DNA from: Bdellovibrio sp.
Lineage (GTDB): Bacteria > Bdellovibrionota > Bdellovibrionia > Bdellovibrionales > UBA1609
Assembly (NCBI GenBank): GCA_003694355.1
Contig: RFKI01000251.1
Coordinates: forward strand, 1 to 12,336
Length of the DNA stretch: 12,336 nucleotides
Direction of reading: 5' to 3'
A program made the translations under genes and the position numbers. Positions 1 through 7,275 of the stretch are shown here, one piece after another. Positions within the stretch are counted from its first letter, which is position 1, and the number at the start of each line of letters is the position of its first letter. The notes under the pieces were generated by a model. That model was not told the origin of the DNA. It worked only from the letters and a program-made list of their open reading frames with translations, and did not search any database.

Positions 1-45
1 GAAATAGAAAAAGCATTTGGTAAGAAACTAAAAAAGACAGCATAG
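1..45 (+). CDS. C-terminal tail of an upstream gene (partial)
   Basis: An open frame enters from the left edge and ends at a TAG stop at 43-45. It encodes only 14 residues (EIEKAFGKKLKKTA), a basic helical-looking tail. The stop lies 9 bases before the ATG of the membrane protein at 55, so the two genes are probably co-transcribed. The fragment is too short to identify. Because the next gene looks like a transmembrane electron carrier, this could be a cytoplasmic partner such as an iron-sulfur or flavin oxidoreductase, but that is inference only. Confidence 0.55.
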   Translation, partial: EIEKAFGKKLKKTA

Positions 46-54
46 TAAAAACAA

Positions 55-906
55 ATGAAACTGAAATACTATATATACATTTGGCTGATTTTGACCCTTT
101 TTCTTGGATGGGAATATTATGCGATTCGTTCAGGAAGCTCTTTGAGTGTTATTTCTCTTTTACATTCGAAATTTCACTGGAAATGGAAATTAACCACAGA
201 AGAAGGAAAGTTCCTGAGCTATTCTTGGGGCGTGATAGGGCTGGGCCTTATGGTTGTCATGAATGTTTATAGTTTAAGAAAAAGACTTCTTTCCATGTCT
301 AAATGGGGGCGTATTGGGTCTTGGCTCCACTTTCATATCTTTTGTGGGTTACTTGGCCCCACATTTATTATTTTTCATAGTGACTTTAAAGTGAGAGGCT
401 TAGTGGCCATTAGTTTTTGGTGTATGATGATTTCTGCTACGAGTGGAATTATTGGGCGGTATTTATACATACAGGTTTTGGGGAAAATGCAAGAGCATCG
501 GAAAAAAACACAAGCTTGGGAGCGACGGATTTTAAGATGTCTAAAACATTTTAAAGTTCCTATTGATGAGGAAGAAGTGGATATGATGAAATCAAAAGCC
601 GTCCAATTTGTTGGTATACCTCGTCGTTTTTTAGAAGGGAAAGGAGCTCCATTACTTTTGATTTTTCTTAAATCTATTTGGGGAGATTTTAAACATTTAT
701 TTGTAGAACCTTCAGTTCCATCTTATTGGCCTAAGGAAAGTCGTTATCTTCTTGGACGTTATGGTGTGGAAATGAAACGACAACTTCTTTTAGGGCAATT
801 TCAACGTCTTTTAGGTTATTGGCATGCCTTTCATTTTCCTTTTGCTATTTTTATGTATATCACAGCAGTGCTTCATGTTTTAGCAGTGACTTTATTTCAG
901 GCCTAA
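55..906 (+). CDS. predicted di-heme b-type membrane electron-transfer protein
   Basis: A 283-residue integral membrane protein with five likely helices at about 5-19, 55-73, 89-107, 114-135 and 257-281. Helix 3 carries His94 and His108; helix 5 carries His260 and His274. Both pairs are 14 residues apart, the spacing used by ferric reductase/NOX-type and related bis-His di-heme proteins to stack two hemes across a membrane. Basic residues after helix 2 (about 74-86) and in the long loop 136-256 place these on the cytoplasmic side, so His94/His260 would bind an inner heme and His108/His274 an outer heme. There is no CxxCH motif and no flavin or NAD domain. It precedes a 13-heme cytochrome gene, which suggests it passes electrons from the inner membrane to periplasmic hemes. 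No clear Shine-Dalgarno precedes the ATG; coupling to the upstream gene is possible. I do not recognise the family by name, so the heme role rests on histidine geometry and context. Confidence 0.7.
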   Translation: MKLKYYIYIWLILTLFLGWEYYAIRSGSSLSVISLLHSKFHWKWKLTTEEGKFLSYSWGVIGLGLMVVMNVYSLRKRLLSMSKWGRIGSWLHFHIFCGLLGPTFIIFHSDFKVRGLVAISFWCMMISATSGIIGRYLYIQVLGKMQEHRKKTQAWERRILRCLKHFKVPIDEEEVDMMKSKAVQFVGIPRRFLEGKGAPLLLIFLKSIWGDFKHLFVEPSVPSYWPKESRYLLGRYGVEMKRQLLLGQFQRLLGYWHAFHFPFAIFMYITAVLHVLAVTLFQA

Positions 907-942
907 GTCTTTTTTAAGGTCTGAAATTCAAATTTGGAAAAG

Positions 943-955
943 TCTCATTATGAGA
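943..955. repeat. 13-bp perfect palindrome (TCTCAT-T-ATGAGA)
   Basis: Two 6-base arms flank a single central T, 37 bases downstream of the membrane-protein stop and about 120 bases before the 13-heme cytochrome start. It has the size and symmetry of an operator but could equally be chance in AT-rich DNA. Part of it (GTCTCATT) recurs at 2461-2468 beyond the end of the same cytochrome gene. Confidence 0.35.
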
Positions 956-1024
956 TATGTTAAAGAGGTAGTCAGTGTTTAAACCGTGTTCGTTTGATGT
1001 TTGTTAGTTGTTGCTGTTTTTGTT

Positions 1025-1053
1025 TTGGCAAGCATAAACTTTGCAGTTCATAA
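1025..1053 (+). promoter_or_regulatory. possible sigma70-type promoter for the 13-heme cytochrome
   Basis: TTGGCA at 1025-1030 is followed 17 bases later by TCATAA at 1048-1053. The spacing is ideal, but the -10 match is weak. Transcription from here would give a leader of roughly 15 bases that still includes the strong ribosome site at 1064-1074. The rest of the 169-base gap between the two genes (907-1075) holds only the palindrome at 943-955. Confidence 0.25.
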
Positions 1054-1075
1054 AATAATCAAAGGGAGGGGAGGC

Positions 1076-2455
1076 ATGCGTTTATATATTAAGTTTACAG
1101 CACTTGTTAGTATTCTCTCTATTATGTTTTTCTTTCAAAATTGTATTGAAACGCCCATGGCTCCCAATTCTACAGCCTTGAGCTCGAGTTCATTTAATCA
1201 TGCTTTAGTGGCTAAAATGGCTTGTCAAACTTGTCATGAAAAAGATCGCCCACCCAATCATCATTTGGGAAAAGACTGTAAAGGTTGTCATATGGCGGGT
1301 AAAGGATGGATCATAAATTCCACAATGGTTCACAACCCTGTTCCAGAAACTTGCTCTACATGTCATGCTCCAGGACAGAAATACGATAGCATGATTGTGG
1401 CGAGGATGAATAATGGAGGACATCCTGAGCGTGGCAATCTAGACTGTAAAAGGTGTCATCAGCAAAGTATTACCAATGACTTTATGGATTGGTTAGGGGC
1501 GAAGTATATTCATCCTCAGGTTGTTATTGACGCAAAAAACTGCCAGTCTTGTCATGGTTTTAATCAGAAGTATGATGTGATTACGGCTGCAATAGGACGG
1601 GGACACCCTTCTATTTCTTCAACTCAAAGTTGTTCTGATTGTCATAGCAGTACGCAAAGTTGGTCTATGGGAGTGGCTTTTTCTCATACGGCTCAAATTA
1701 TCAAGGCTAAAAACTGTGCCAGTTGTCACGGTCCAGGAGCAAGTAGTGCTGACCGCGTTTCTTCGCTATTGAATCAAGGGCTTCATCCTAAATTGAATGT
1801 TTTGGGGACGAAAGATTGCTCTTTTTGTCATGATAGCTCCATCCCTTCTTTTACAAGTTGGGTATATAAACATTCTGGAGCTGTGAGCTCAGGGTCTTGT
1901 GCTTCTTGCCATGCGCAAGGTCGATACAATGATAAGATGCTTGTGGCAAAAATTAACAATGGAGGGCATCCTAATATGGGAGGAGCTGACTGTATTTCTT
2001 GTCATAGAAGCTCCGCTTTAAATGGTTTTAGAGATTGGACAGGAGCTACGGGGGCGCCTCAAACTATTACCCTCGCTCGTGTGAGCGATGGTCAGGGGCG
2101 GACACGAGCTGCTATAACAATTCCTCATCCCAAGTCCTCCAAGTGTAGCACTTGTCACGATGGATTTACATCAGGTAAAAAGGCTTTTGACTATGATCAT
2201 GGTGCCACCTTAGGATTAACGAAATCTCAGTATTTAGCAAAGAACCCTACTTACTGTGTATCTTGTCATTATTCGACTAGTAATAATATTGGTCGAGACC
2301 CCAATGGGCGTTTTAGACTGAATAGAAAAAAGTATCATGAAGGTTTTCGAAATATCTCCACTCAAGACTGTGTGCCTTGTCACCAGAAATTTAGTCGATT
2401 TAATATTCCTAGTTGGGATGCCAATACAGGCAGTTGGGGAGGAAAGTGGAAGTAA
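1076..2455 (+). CDS. 13-heme c-type cytochrome, probable lipoprotein
   Basis: A 459-residue exported cytochrome with thirteen CxxCH heme c attachment motifs, at Cys 50, 68, 93, 124, 156, 186, 214, 248, 275, 306, 357, 394 and 432. The ATG at 1076 is preferred over in-frame upstream codons because it follows a very strong purine-rich ribosome site (AAAGGGAGGGGAGG) and begins a hydrophobic signal. That signal ends in FFFQNC, so Cys23 could be lipidated, and a Ser/Pro/Thr-rich tether (24-40) follows. The lipobox is not canonical (Asn before Cys). Residues 93-323 hold four related two-heme modules, each CxxCH, then about 20 residues later [GL]HP, then CxxCH, then Trp (139, 196, 262, 321). The extra His residues may be distal ligands. 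Probably sited at the outer membrane or in the periplasm as an electron carrier; the redox partner is unknown. It resembles cytochrome c3/doubled-CxxCH families only in motif style. Confidence 0.92.
   Translation: MRLYIKFTALVSILSIMFFFQNCIETPMAPNSTALSSSSFNHALVAKMACQTCHEKDRPPNHHLGKDCKGCHMAGKGWIINSTMVHNPVPETCSTCHAPGQKYDSMIVARMNNGGHPERGNLDCKRCHQQSITNDFMDWLGAKYIHPQVVIDAKNCQSCHGFNQKYDVITAAIGRGHPSISSTQSCSDCHSSTQSWSMGVAFSHTAQIIKAKNCASCHGPGASSADRVSSLLNQGLHPKLNVLGTKDCSFCHDSSIPSFTSWVYKHSGAVSSGSCASCHAQGRYNDKMLVAKINNGGHPNMGGADCISCHRSSALNGFRDWTGATGAPQTITLARVSDGQGRTRAAITIPHPKSSKCSTCHDGFTSGKKAFDYDHGATLGLTKSQYLAKNPTYCVSCHYSTSNNIGRDPNGRFRLNRKKYHEGFRNISTQDCVPCHQKFSRFNIPSWDANTGSWGGKWK
1352..2044 (+). repeat. four di-heme protein modules within the 13-heme cytochrome
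   Basis: Residues 93-323 of the cytochrome are four copies of one plan: CxxCH, a variable 18-20 residue stretch, [GL]HP, CxxCH, and a Trp 10-14 residues later. The first and fourth copies (residues 93-141 and 275-323) are the closest. They share the NNGGHP core and a common ending (DFMDWLGA versus GFRDWTGA). The middle two have diverged. This points to growth by internal duplication. Confidence 0.75.
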
Positions 2456-2461
2456 AAAGCG

Positions 2462-2494
2462 TCTCATTTTATCAAAAGTTAATAGTTAATGAGA
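2462..2494. terminator. weak inverted repeat between convergent genes
   Basis: TCTCATT (2462-2468) and AATGAGA (2488-2494) are perfect 7-base arms separated by 19 AT-rich bases. They lie between the stop of the 13-heme cytochrome (2455) and the stop of ccsA (2486-2488), and the right arm overlaps the end of ccsA. The position suits a bidirectional terminator, but the stem is AT-rich with a long loop, so termination activity is doubtful. Confidence 0.3.
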
Positions 2495-4138
2495 GGAAGC
2501 TTTAACTTTCTTCCAGTAATTGGCTCCCGCTAAGAGGAGTAAGAAAAGCTGGGTTGCCACAAAGATGCCAACCATGGTAGCTCCTCCACTGGAAAACCCA
2601 TAAGAATGAAGCCCTGAGGCTAAAATGAAATTCACTCCATACCAAGCCATAATAACCAGAAGGTAGGCTAAGGGGCTTGCTAACAAAATTCCAAAAGGTT
2701 TCAGCCAACCAATGTACCGAGCGTGTAAAATAGCCAGATAGCCAATGTCGGCAATAAGAGCCCAGGTTTCTTTGGGGTCCCATCCCCAGAAGCGTCCCCA
2801 AGAATAGTCGGCCCAAACGCCTCCGAGAATAATACCTACAGAAAGCAGAAAAACACCAAGTTGTGTCATTCGGTAAATGAGTTTTGAAAACTCTTTGTAT
2901 ATAGAATGAGAAAAGTCAGAGCGCACAAGAGAGCGTACAAGGGCCACATTGCTAAGAATCATTGTAATTGTGAAGGCTGCATAAGAAATCACAATAGTTA
3001 GAACATGAATGGTGAGCCAGAGATTACTTCGTAAAACAGCAACAATGGGATCCATATTGGGACTTAAAATAAGAGGAAGATTTTCAGTTAAAATGAGTGT
3101 AAGTCCTGCGCCAATCCAGAGACTTCCCACAGCATAATAACTTTTGTAAAGGTAGAGGAGAATCAGACTAAACAGAGAAACGCCAAAAGAAACCCAGATC
3201 ATTGTTCCGTACATATTGGTAACAGGGGCAAAGCCTGTGATGTAAACACGGGCAACAAATCCGAGAAATAAAATAAGCAGTGGAATGGAAAGAGTTATTT
3301 TGCCAAGGAGAGTGTTGTAAAAGGGGTGGGCTTGTTTAAAAAAGAAGGATAAACCAATAAAGAGTAGAAAAAGAGCGGCAATAAAAAAAGGACGGAGCTT
3401 GTTGTAGTACACTTCAATTTTAATTTTTTTCTTTTGTTTTTCAAATAAGGGAGGCATGGGGCTATTGAAACTGGATTCAATGAGTTGTTTGGCAAGTTCT
3501 TGTGTATTTGGACTTTGAGAAGCAAGAGCCCTTAAATATTCCTTAGCTAAAGAGAGAGTTTTTGGGGGTGATTGCCCATGATTTTGAGAACCTTGGAGAG
3601 AAGCGAAGTCTAGAGCCGCAAGAAAATGGTTTCCAGAGATAATAAATTTAGTTAGTTGATACTGATTGTAAAGTTCTAATAAGTCTTTTTCTTCTGGCTC
3701 TAAAGAGCGTTTGTTTCTTTGTTCTTTATCAAGGAGAGGAGCCGCTCGTCCCATAAGCCCCCATTTATCTAGCTGCTTGATAGAAAAGTGGTTTTTTTTG
3801 TTTCCAGGAAGACTTCCTAACTGAGCGCGAATGTTTTTGTTGCGGACGTTGATGATTTCCACCTGATCACTTTTAGGATAGATAATAAGCGCTAAGTAAG
3901 TTTGAATGGCGCTGGCTTTATGCTCAAATTGATAGCGTCCATTGATAAATAAGATGCTTTCTCTTGCTAGAGAATGAAATGGTTTAAGGCGCCCATTATT
4001 TTGAACAGGTAACTCTTCTATGGGTGAGTCTTGAATGGATTGAGCAAGACTCAGAAATTCTTCATTGGGTCCAGCAAGTAGAGGAAATGTAATGAATAAG
4101 GAAAAGATAAAAATAAAAGATTTCACTTTGAGCTCCAT
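2486..4138 (-). CDS. ccsA: cytochrome c synthase membrane subunit CcsA/ResC (System II)
   Basis: A 550-residue protein of the ResC/CcsA family, which with ResB moves heme out of the cytoplasm and attaches it to CxxCH motifs of apocytochromes. Hallmarks are the tryptophan-rich WWD segment at 447-459 (WGRFWGWDPKETW), His378 in a helix (WLTIHVLTIVISYAAF) and His511 in the GLHSYGF motif. The WWD segment and the two histidines match the heme-handling sites of the family. The hydrophobic core spans about 248-540. Ahead of it is a signal-like helix (6-22) and a soluble domain of about 225 residues containing LPVQNNGRLKPFHSLAR. This makes it longer than a minimal CcsA, similar to the long forms I associate with Bacteroidota and Campylobacterota. 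It overlaps the end of resB by 16 bases with no strong ribosome site of its own, implying translational coupling. Confidence 0.95.
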   Translation of the reverse strand: MELKVKSFIFIFSLFITFPLLAGPNEEFLSLAQSIQDSPIEELPVQNNGRLKPFHSLARESILFINGRYQFEHKASAIQTYLALIIYPKSDQVEIINVRNKNIRAQLGSLPGNKKNHFSIKQLDKWGLMGRAAPLLDKEQRNKRSLEPEEKDLLELYNQYQLTKFIISGNHFLAALDFASLQGSQNHGQSPPKTLSLAKEYLRALASQSPNTQELAKQLIESSFNSPMPPLFEKQKKKIKIEVYYNKLRPFFIAALFLLFIGLSFFFKQAHPFYNTLLGKITLSIPLLILFLGFVARVYITGFAPVTNMYGTMIWVSFGVSLFSLILLYLYKSYYAVGSLWIGAGLTLILTENLPLILSPNMDPIVAVLRSNLWLTIHVLTIVISYAAFTITMILSNVALVRSLVRSDFSHSIYKEFSKLIYRMTQLGVFLLSVGIILGGVWADYSWGRFWGWDPKETWALIADIGYLAILHARYIGWLKPFGILLASPLAYLLVIMAWYGVNFILASGLHSYGFSSGGATMVGIFVATQLFLLLLAGANYWKKVKASSH

Positions 4139-5853
4139 TTTTTGTAAAAGCGACTTTTCATAAAAATATAAATGATAATTCCTATAGCTAAAATAATACT
4201 ACCTAAATATTTAATAGGGCGTCCAGGGTCTTTGTTCACGGAAAAGATAGAGACAATAGGTGGACCCAGGTCATAGCTGGATTGATAAAGAGTGTAACCA
4301 TCCCTTTTGTAAGGTTCATTCATAGAAATTTTTATGATTTGAGGTGTGCGGTTAATGCGCACATCGCTTTCAAAGCTCATGGCTGTTTGAGTGCCAGGAT
4401 AGTCTTTTTTGTAAAATTTAATCAATGAAACACTAAAGGGCAGTTGAATGGTGTTAGGCCCAAAGTAAATCTGAAGGGGGTCCCCGTTTTGTAAGGTAAT
4501 CTCTTTGACTTGTCCTTCCTGCAGCCAAAAAGATTGATTTTCAGCTTGAACGAGAATAGCTCCAGGAGGGAGCTGATCAGTTTTAGGAGTGGGTGAAATG
4601 GGGCGAATTTGTTGTTTTAAATCTTTCATTGGACCAAGGTAGAGGGGGGTTAGAATCATATTCATCCATGGCATTTGAATTTTTTGATTTAAAGAGAAGG
4701 TTTGTTTTTTTAAAAGTTGACCATTTTTATAAAACAAAACTTCTTTTTTCGGAAAAGTGTGAAATTCGACAACAGGACCTTTGGGGAGGGGCGTTTCAGA
4801 GGCTTGTGTAGGCGATGGGCTGTTGGGCCCTGCAGCTTGATAAAGGAGTTTAAAAGGAAGAGGCGAGTCTTTGAGAATGGAAAACCCGGGGAATTTGGAG
4901 TAAAGAATTTCTCGATAAGTCTTACCCTCTTTTGTTAAACGCAGTTCAATGGCAGGGTTGATCTGGTCATTTTCATTAGTGATTTGATTTTTAACCACAA
5001 CGGCGTGGGAGTATTTTTTCTTTAATTCAATTTTTACCCCATGAATGGTGATTGGTAGCTTTTTTAGAGGAACTTTTTCAACCACTTTTCCTGAAGGGGA
5101 TTGAAAAATCAGCATATCAGATTTAAGGGAGTGAGGCTGTTTTTTAGTTTGGCTCGTGGTTTGTTGAGGGGAGGTTTTTGTGACCCATCTAAAAAGTGCT
5201 GGACCCATCTGTCGTTCTGGAAGCTCTTTGGAGTGGAGAGTTACTTTTTGGTCAAAAAAGGGGCTTTTAATGTTAAAAGAGAGGATATCCCCTTCAGTAG
5301 AAAAAGAAGGCCCTTGTCCGCCTTCTGTGAAAGGGTAGAACTTTTTAATTTTAATATAAGGGCTTAGCTTTTTATTAACCCAACTTAAATGATCTTCTGA
5401 TAGGGGTTTTGCCGTGGAAGGGGCTTTGATTTTTGTAAAGAAGTAGTCGTTGGAAACCTCAATGACTTTTTCAGGCAAAAAAACGGTTCGAGAGGTTTCA
5501 CCTTCTCGTACATAAAGGGATCCATCAATGCCATAGACTTTGGTCAGAAGGGCCCCGCCTAATAAAGTTAAAAGCCCTAAGTGGGTGATGACAAATCCAG
5601 TGTGATGTTTCTTCCAGGGATATCGGGAAAGGGCGGCACAGAAAATATTTAGCCATAAAAGAGCTAAAAGAGTTTGAAACCATACGGTATTGTAGACAAG
5701 TAGCTTGGCATAATCAGCATTGTATCGGCTTTCAATAAAGGTCCCTAGGGAGACTACCGCTCCAATAACCAGCATGAGGGGGACGGCTAGTTTTACAGAA
5801 GAACAATATTGAAAGAGGGAACTGGCTTGGATGCGCTTTAAAACTTTTTTCAT
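4123..5853 (-). CDS. resB: cytochrome c biogenesis protein ResB/Ccs1 (System II)
   Basis: A 576-residue partner of CcsA. Residues about 20-40 and 58-76 are membrane helices. They are followed by KKHHTGFVITHLGLLTLLGG (81-100), a segment typical of ResB in which His84 and His91 are candidate heme-handling residues. A large periplasmic domain (about 105-545) follows, then a last helix near 550-569 and a basic tail. In System II, ResB and CcsA form the synthase that joins reduced apocytochrome to heme outside the inner membrane. The periplasmic domain has a Gln/Thr/Lys/Pro-rich loop near residues 226-245. The start ATG at 5853 is preceded by AAAGGT about 12 bases upstream on the minus strand. It is the first gene of a resB-ccsA unit that diverges from the barrel/30-heme operon and serves an obviously heavy local demand for heme attachment. 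Confidence 0.93.
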   Translation of the reverse strand: MKKVLKRIQASSLFQYCSSVKLAVPLMLVIGAVVSLGTFIESRYNADYAKLLVYNTVWFQTLLALLWLNIFCAALSRYPWKKHHTGFVITHLGLLTLLGGALLTKVYGIDGSLYVREGETSRTVFLPEKVIEVSNDYFFTKIKAPSTAKPLSEDHLSWVNKKLSPYIKIKKFYPFTEGGQGPSFSTEGDILSFNIKSPFFDQKVTLHSKELPERQMGPALFRWVTKTSPQQTTSQTKKQPHSLKSDMLIFQSPSGKVVEKVPLKKLPITIHGVKIELKKKYSHAVVVKNQITNENDQINPAIELRLTKEGKTYREILYSKFPGFSILKDSPLPFKLLYQAAGPNSPSPTQASETPLPKGPVVEFHTFPKKEVLFYKNGQLLKKQTFSLNQKIQMPWMNMILTPLYLGPMKDLKQQIRPISPTPKTDQLPPGAILVQAENQSFWLQEGQVKEITLQNGDPLQIYFGPNTIQLPFSVSLIKFYKKDYPGTQTAMSFESDVRINRTPQIIKISMNEPYKRDGYTLYQSSYDLGPPIVSIFSVNKDPGRPIKYLGSIILAIGIIIYIFMKSRFYKKWSSK

Positions 5854-5941
5854 TTAGAGCTTTACCTTTAAATATATTTCCTTAAAGTATAAGTATAAAG
5901 CATAAGAATAAAGAATAAAGAACAAAAGGCAGACGTTTTTT
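5854..5941. promoter_or_regulatory. divergent promoter region between resB and the barrel operon
   Basis: This 88-base AT-rich gap must drive both units. On the minus strand, two TATACT hexamers abut (5886-5897) as good -10 candidates for resB. They would give a leader of about 25-30 bases that includes the AAAGGT ribosome site; no convincing -35 is visible. On the plus strand the same bases offer TATAAG (5888-5893) and TATAAA (5894-5899), again without a good -35. Short ATAAAG-type hexamers recur between 5890 and 5920. Overlapping -10 elements would make the two directions compete or be co-regulated. Confidence 0.45.
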
Positions 5942-7273
5942 ATGACACAATATGCTGTATTGTTTCTATCTCTCATTATCTGGATGAAGCCTTTGAGCGC
6001 GGCTCATTACAATGGCCGCATGACTTTTGGAAGCTATGTTTCTCAGGAGAAACATGACCCTGGATATGATCCTAACACTTCAGAGAGAAATGATTTTGCC
6101 GTCAGTAGTATGAGGCTTTTTTTTAATGCTACCAATATGGGGCGACATCAAGACTGGAGTTTTCTTGCTGATATTCGAGACAAGCATGATTTTTTCAGTA
6201 AACTGGATAGCGAGAAACAGCGGTTAACGGGAAAGAATTCTTTACAAGCCTATCAGGTTTTTGCTGAAAAAAAGAACCATAAAGGGTTTTTAATGCGTGT
6301 AGGGCGTTTTACTCTGCTGGAGGCTGGCAGTGTTTTTACGGATGGTGCTTTTGTTGGTTGGAAAAAATCAACGCTCTGGAAAGTGGGGGCTTTTGCTGGG
6401 TTTAATCCAAAGGAGCGAGATCAGTCTTTTTTAACTTTTAATTCCAATGCCCATACTTATGGTTTGTTAGGAGTGTATCAGTATCCTTTTTCAACTTGGA
6501 GAAAAAATGCTTACTATTCTAATGCTTTAGTCTTTGAAACTTATAAGGGGACAGAGGATCGGCGTTACTTCTATCAACATTTTATTTATCAGTGGAATTA
6601 TGGATGTCGGCTGTTTTCTTATATTTATTGGGACTTCGTTCCTTCTTTTAAAGTCCAGAATGCCAATGTTACTTACAATCAGAGGTGGACAAAGAGGTGG
6701 AGAAGTTCTTTAGCTCTAACTTCCTTTGATGTGATTGAGTATAAAAGACATCAAGATGTTCGAGAACAATTAGCTCCAAGTCCTTATCGTCAGATAACCA
6801 TGAAGGCCAAGTTTCGGAAAAGCAAACGCTTTAACTATGCGGGAGGCACTGTTTGGGGCATGCGCATAGAAGATGGACTGCAGAGGCAAGAAATTTTTAT
6901 GGGGGCGGATTTTGTTCGTTATTTTTCGAAATATTTAGACGCTTACACTCAATTAGGATATCAACACCGTTTTACAAATTGGGGACCTTTTATAAAGATA
7001 GGAGCTGGATACTTTTCTCGGAAGCAAGAATATTTTATAGATTTGAAATGGGCTGAGGAGAGGCAAACGGATGGAACTCTCCTTCATCCTTTTATTGTTG
7101 ATGTCAATGCCAGTTATCACCTTTCTAAAAGGCAATTTTTTTCCTTTTCTCTTCAGTCAGCTCAAGACGAAAGAGTTGGGATTGGGAGTTTTTATTTTAA
7201 ATACAGTTATCGTTTTGGAGATAAGGAAATCCCTCCAATTCGAGATGGGGCAGCTCCTATGGGGAGATTGTAG
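5942..7273 (+). CDS. predicted outer-membrane beta-barrel protein (porin-like)
   Basis: A 443-residue exported protein. A signal peptide (1-20, ending PLSA before AHYNGRM) precedes a chain of alternating aromatic/polar stretches separated by charged turns, the pattern of outer-membrane barrel strands. The last clear strand (GSFYFKYSYRFG) is followed by an 18-residue non-barrel tail rich in Pro, Gly and charged residues. There is a single Cys in the mature part and no heme motif. The length is well below MtrB/PioB-type barrels but close to the shorter porins of Geobacter-type porin-cytochrome complexes, as I recall them. It shares one base with the start of the 30-heme cytochrome gene, the strongest hint that it acts with it, perhaps as the sheath that lets heme electrons cross the outer membrane. 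A general porin or an unrelated barrel is possible. The ribosome site (AAAAGGC) is weak. Confidence 0.8.
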   Translation: MTQYAVLFLSLIIWMKPLSAAHYNGRMTFGSYVSQEKHDPGYDPNTSERNDFAVSSMRLFFNATNMGRHQDWSFLADIRDKHDFFSKLDSEKQRLTGKNSLQAYQVFAEKKNHKGFLMRVGRFTLLEAGSVFTDGAFVGWKKSTLWKVGAFAGFNPKERDQSFLTFNSNAHTYGLLGVYQYPFSTWRKNAYYSNALVFETYKGTEDRRYFYQHFIYQWNYGCRLFSYIYWDFVPSFKVQNANVTYNQRWTKRWRSSLALTSFDVIEYKRHQDVREQLAPSPYRQITMKAKFRKSKRFNYAGGTVWGMRIEDGLQRQEIFMGADFVRYFSKYLDAYTQLGYQHRFTNWGPFIKIGAGYFSRKQEYFIDLKWAEERQTDGTLLHPFIVDVNASYHLSKRQFFSFSLQSAQDERVGIGSFYFKYSYRFGDKEIPPIRDGAAPMGRL

Positions 7274-7275
7274 TG
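7259..7275 (+). promoter_or_regulatory. ribosome site and TAGTG stop/start junction for the 30-heme gene
   Basis: The TAG stop of the barrel gene (7271-7273) overlaps a GTG start (7273-7275). A GGGGAG ribosome site (7261-7266) sits 6 bases upstream inside the barrel coding sequence. This fixes the GTG as the start of the cytochrome and implies reinitiation or coupling, which would tie the amounts of the two proteins together. Confidence 0.8.

Noticed and set aside
1001..1075. N-terminal extension of the 13-heme protein from a TTG at 1001
   Set aside because: The extension adds a second hydrophobic segment before a signal peptide and lacks a ribosome site, while the ATG at 1076 has a very strong one.
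5101..5367. Plus-strand open frame inside resB
   Set aside because: Antisense to a conserved ResB periplasmic domain, with no ribosome site and no recognisable protein features.
5942..7273. Calling the barrel MtrB/PioB
   Set aside because: It is far shorter and the mature protein has only one Cys, so it lacks the N-terminal CxxC known in MtrB; only a general barrel call is supported.
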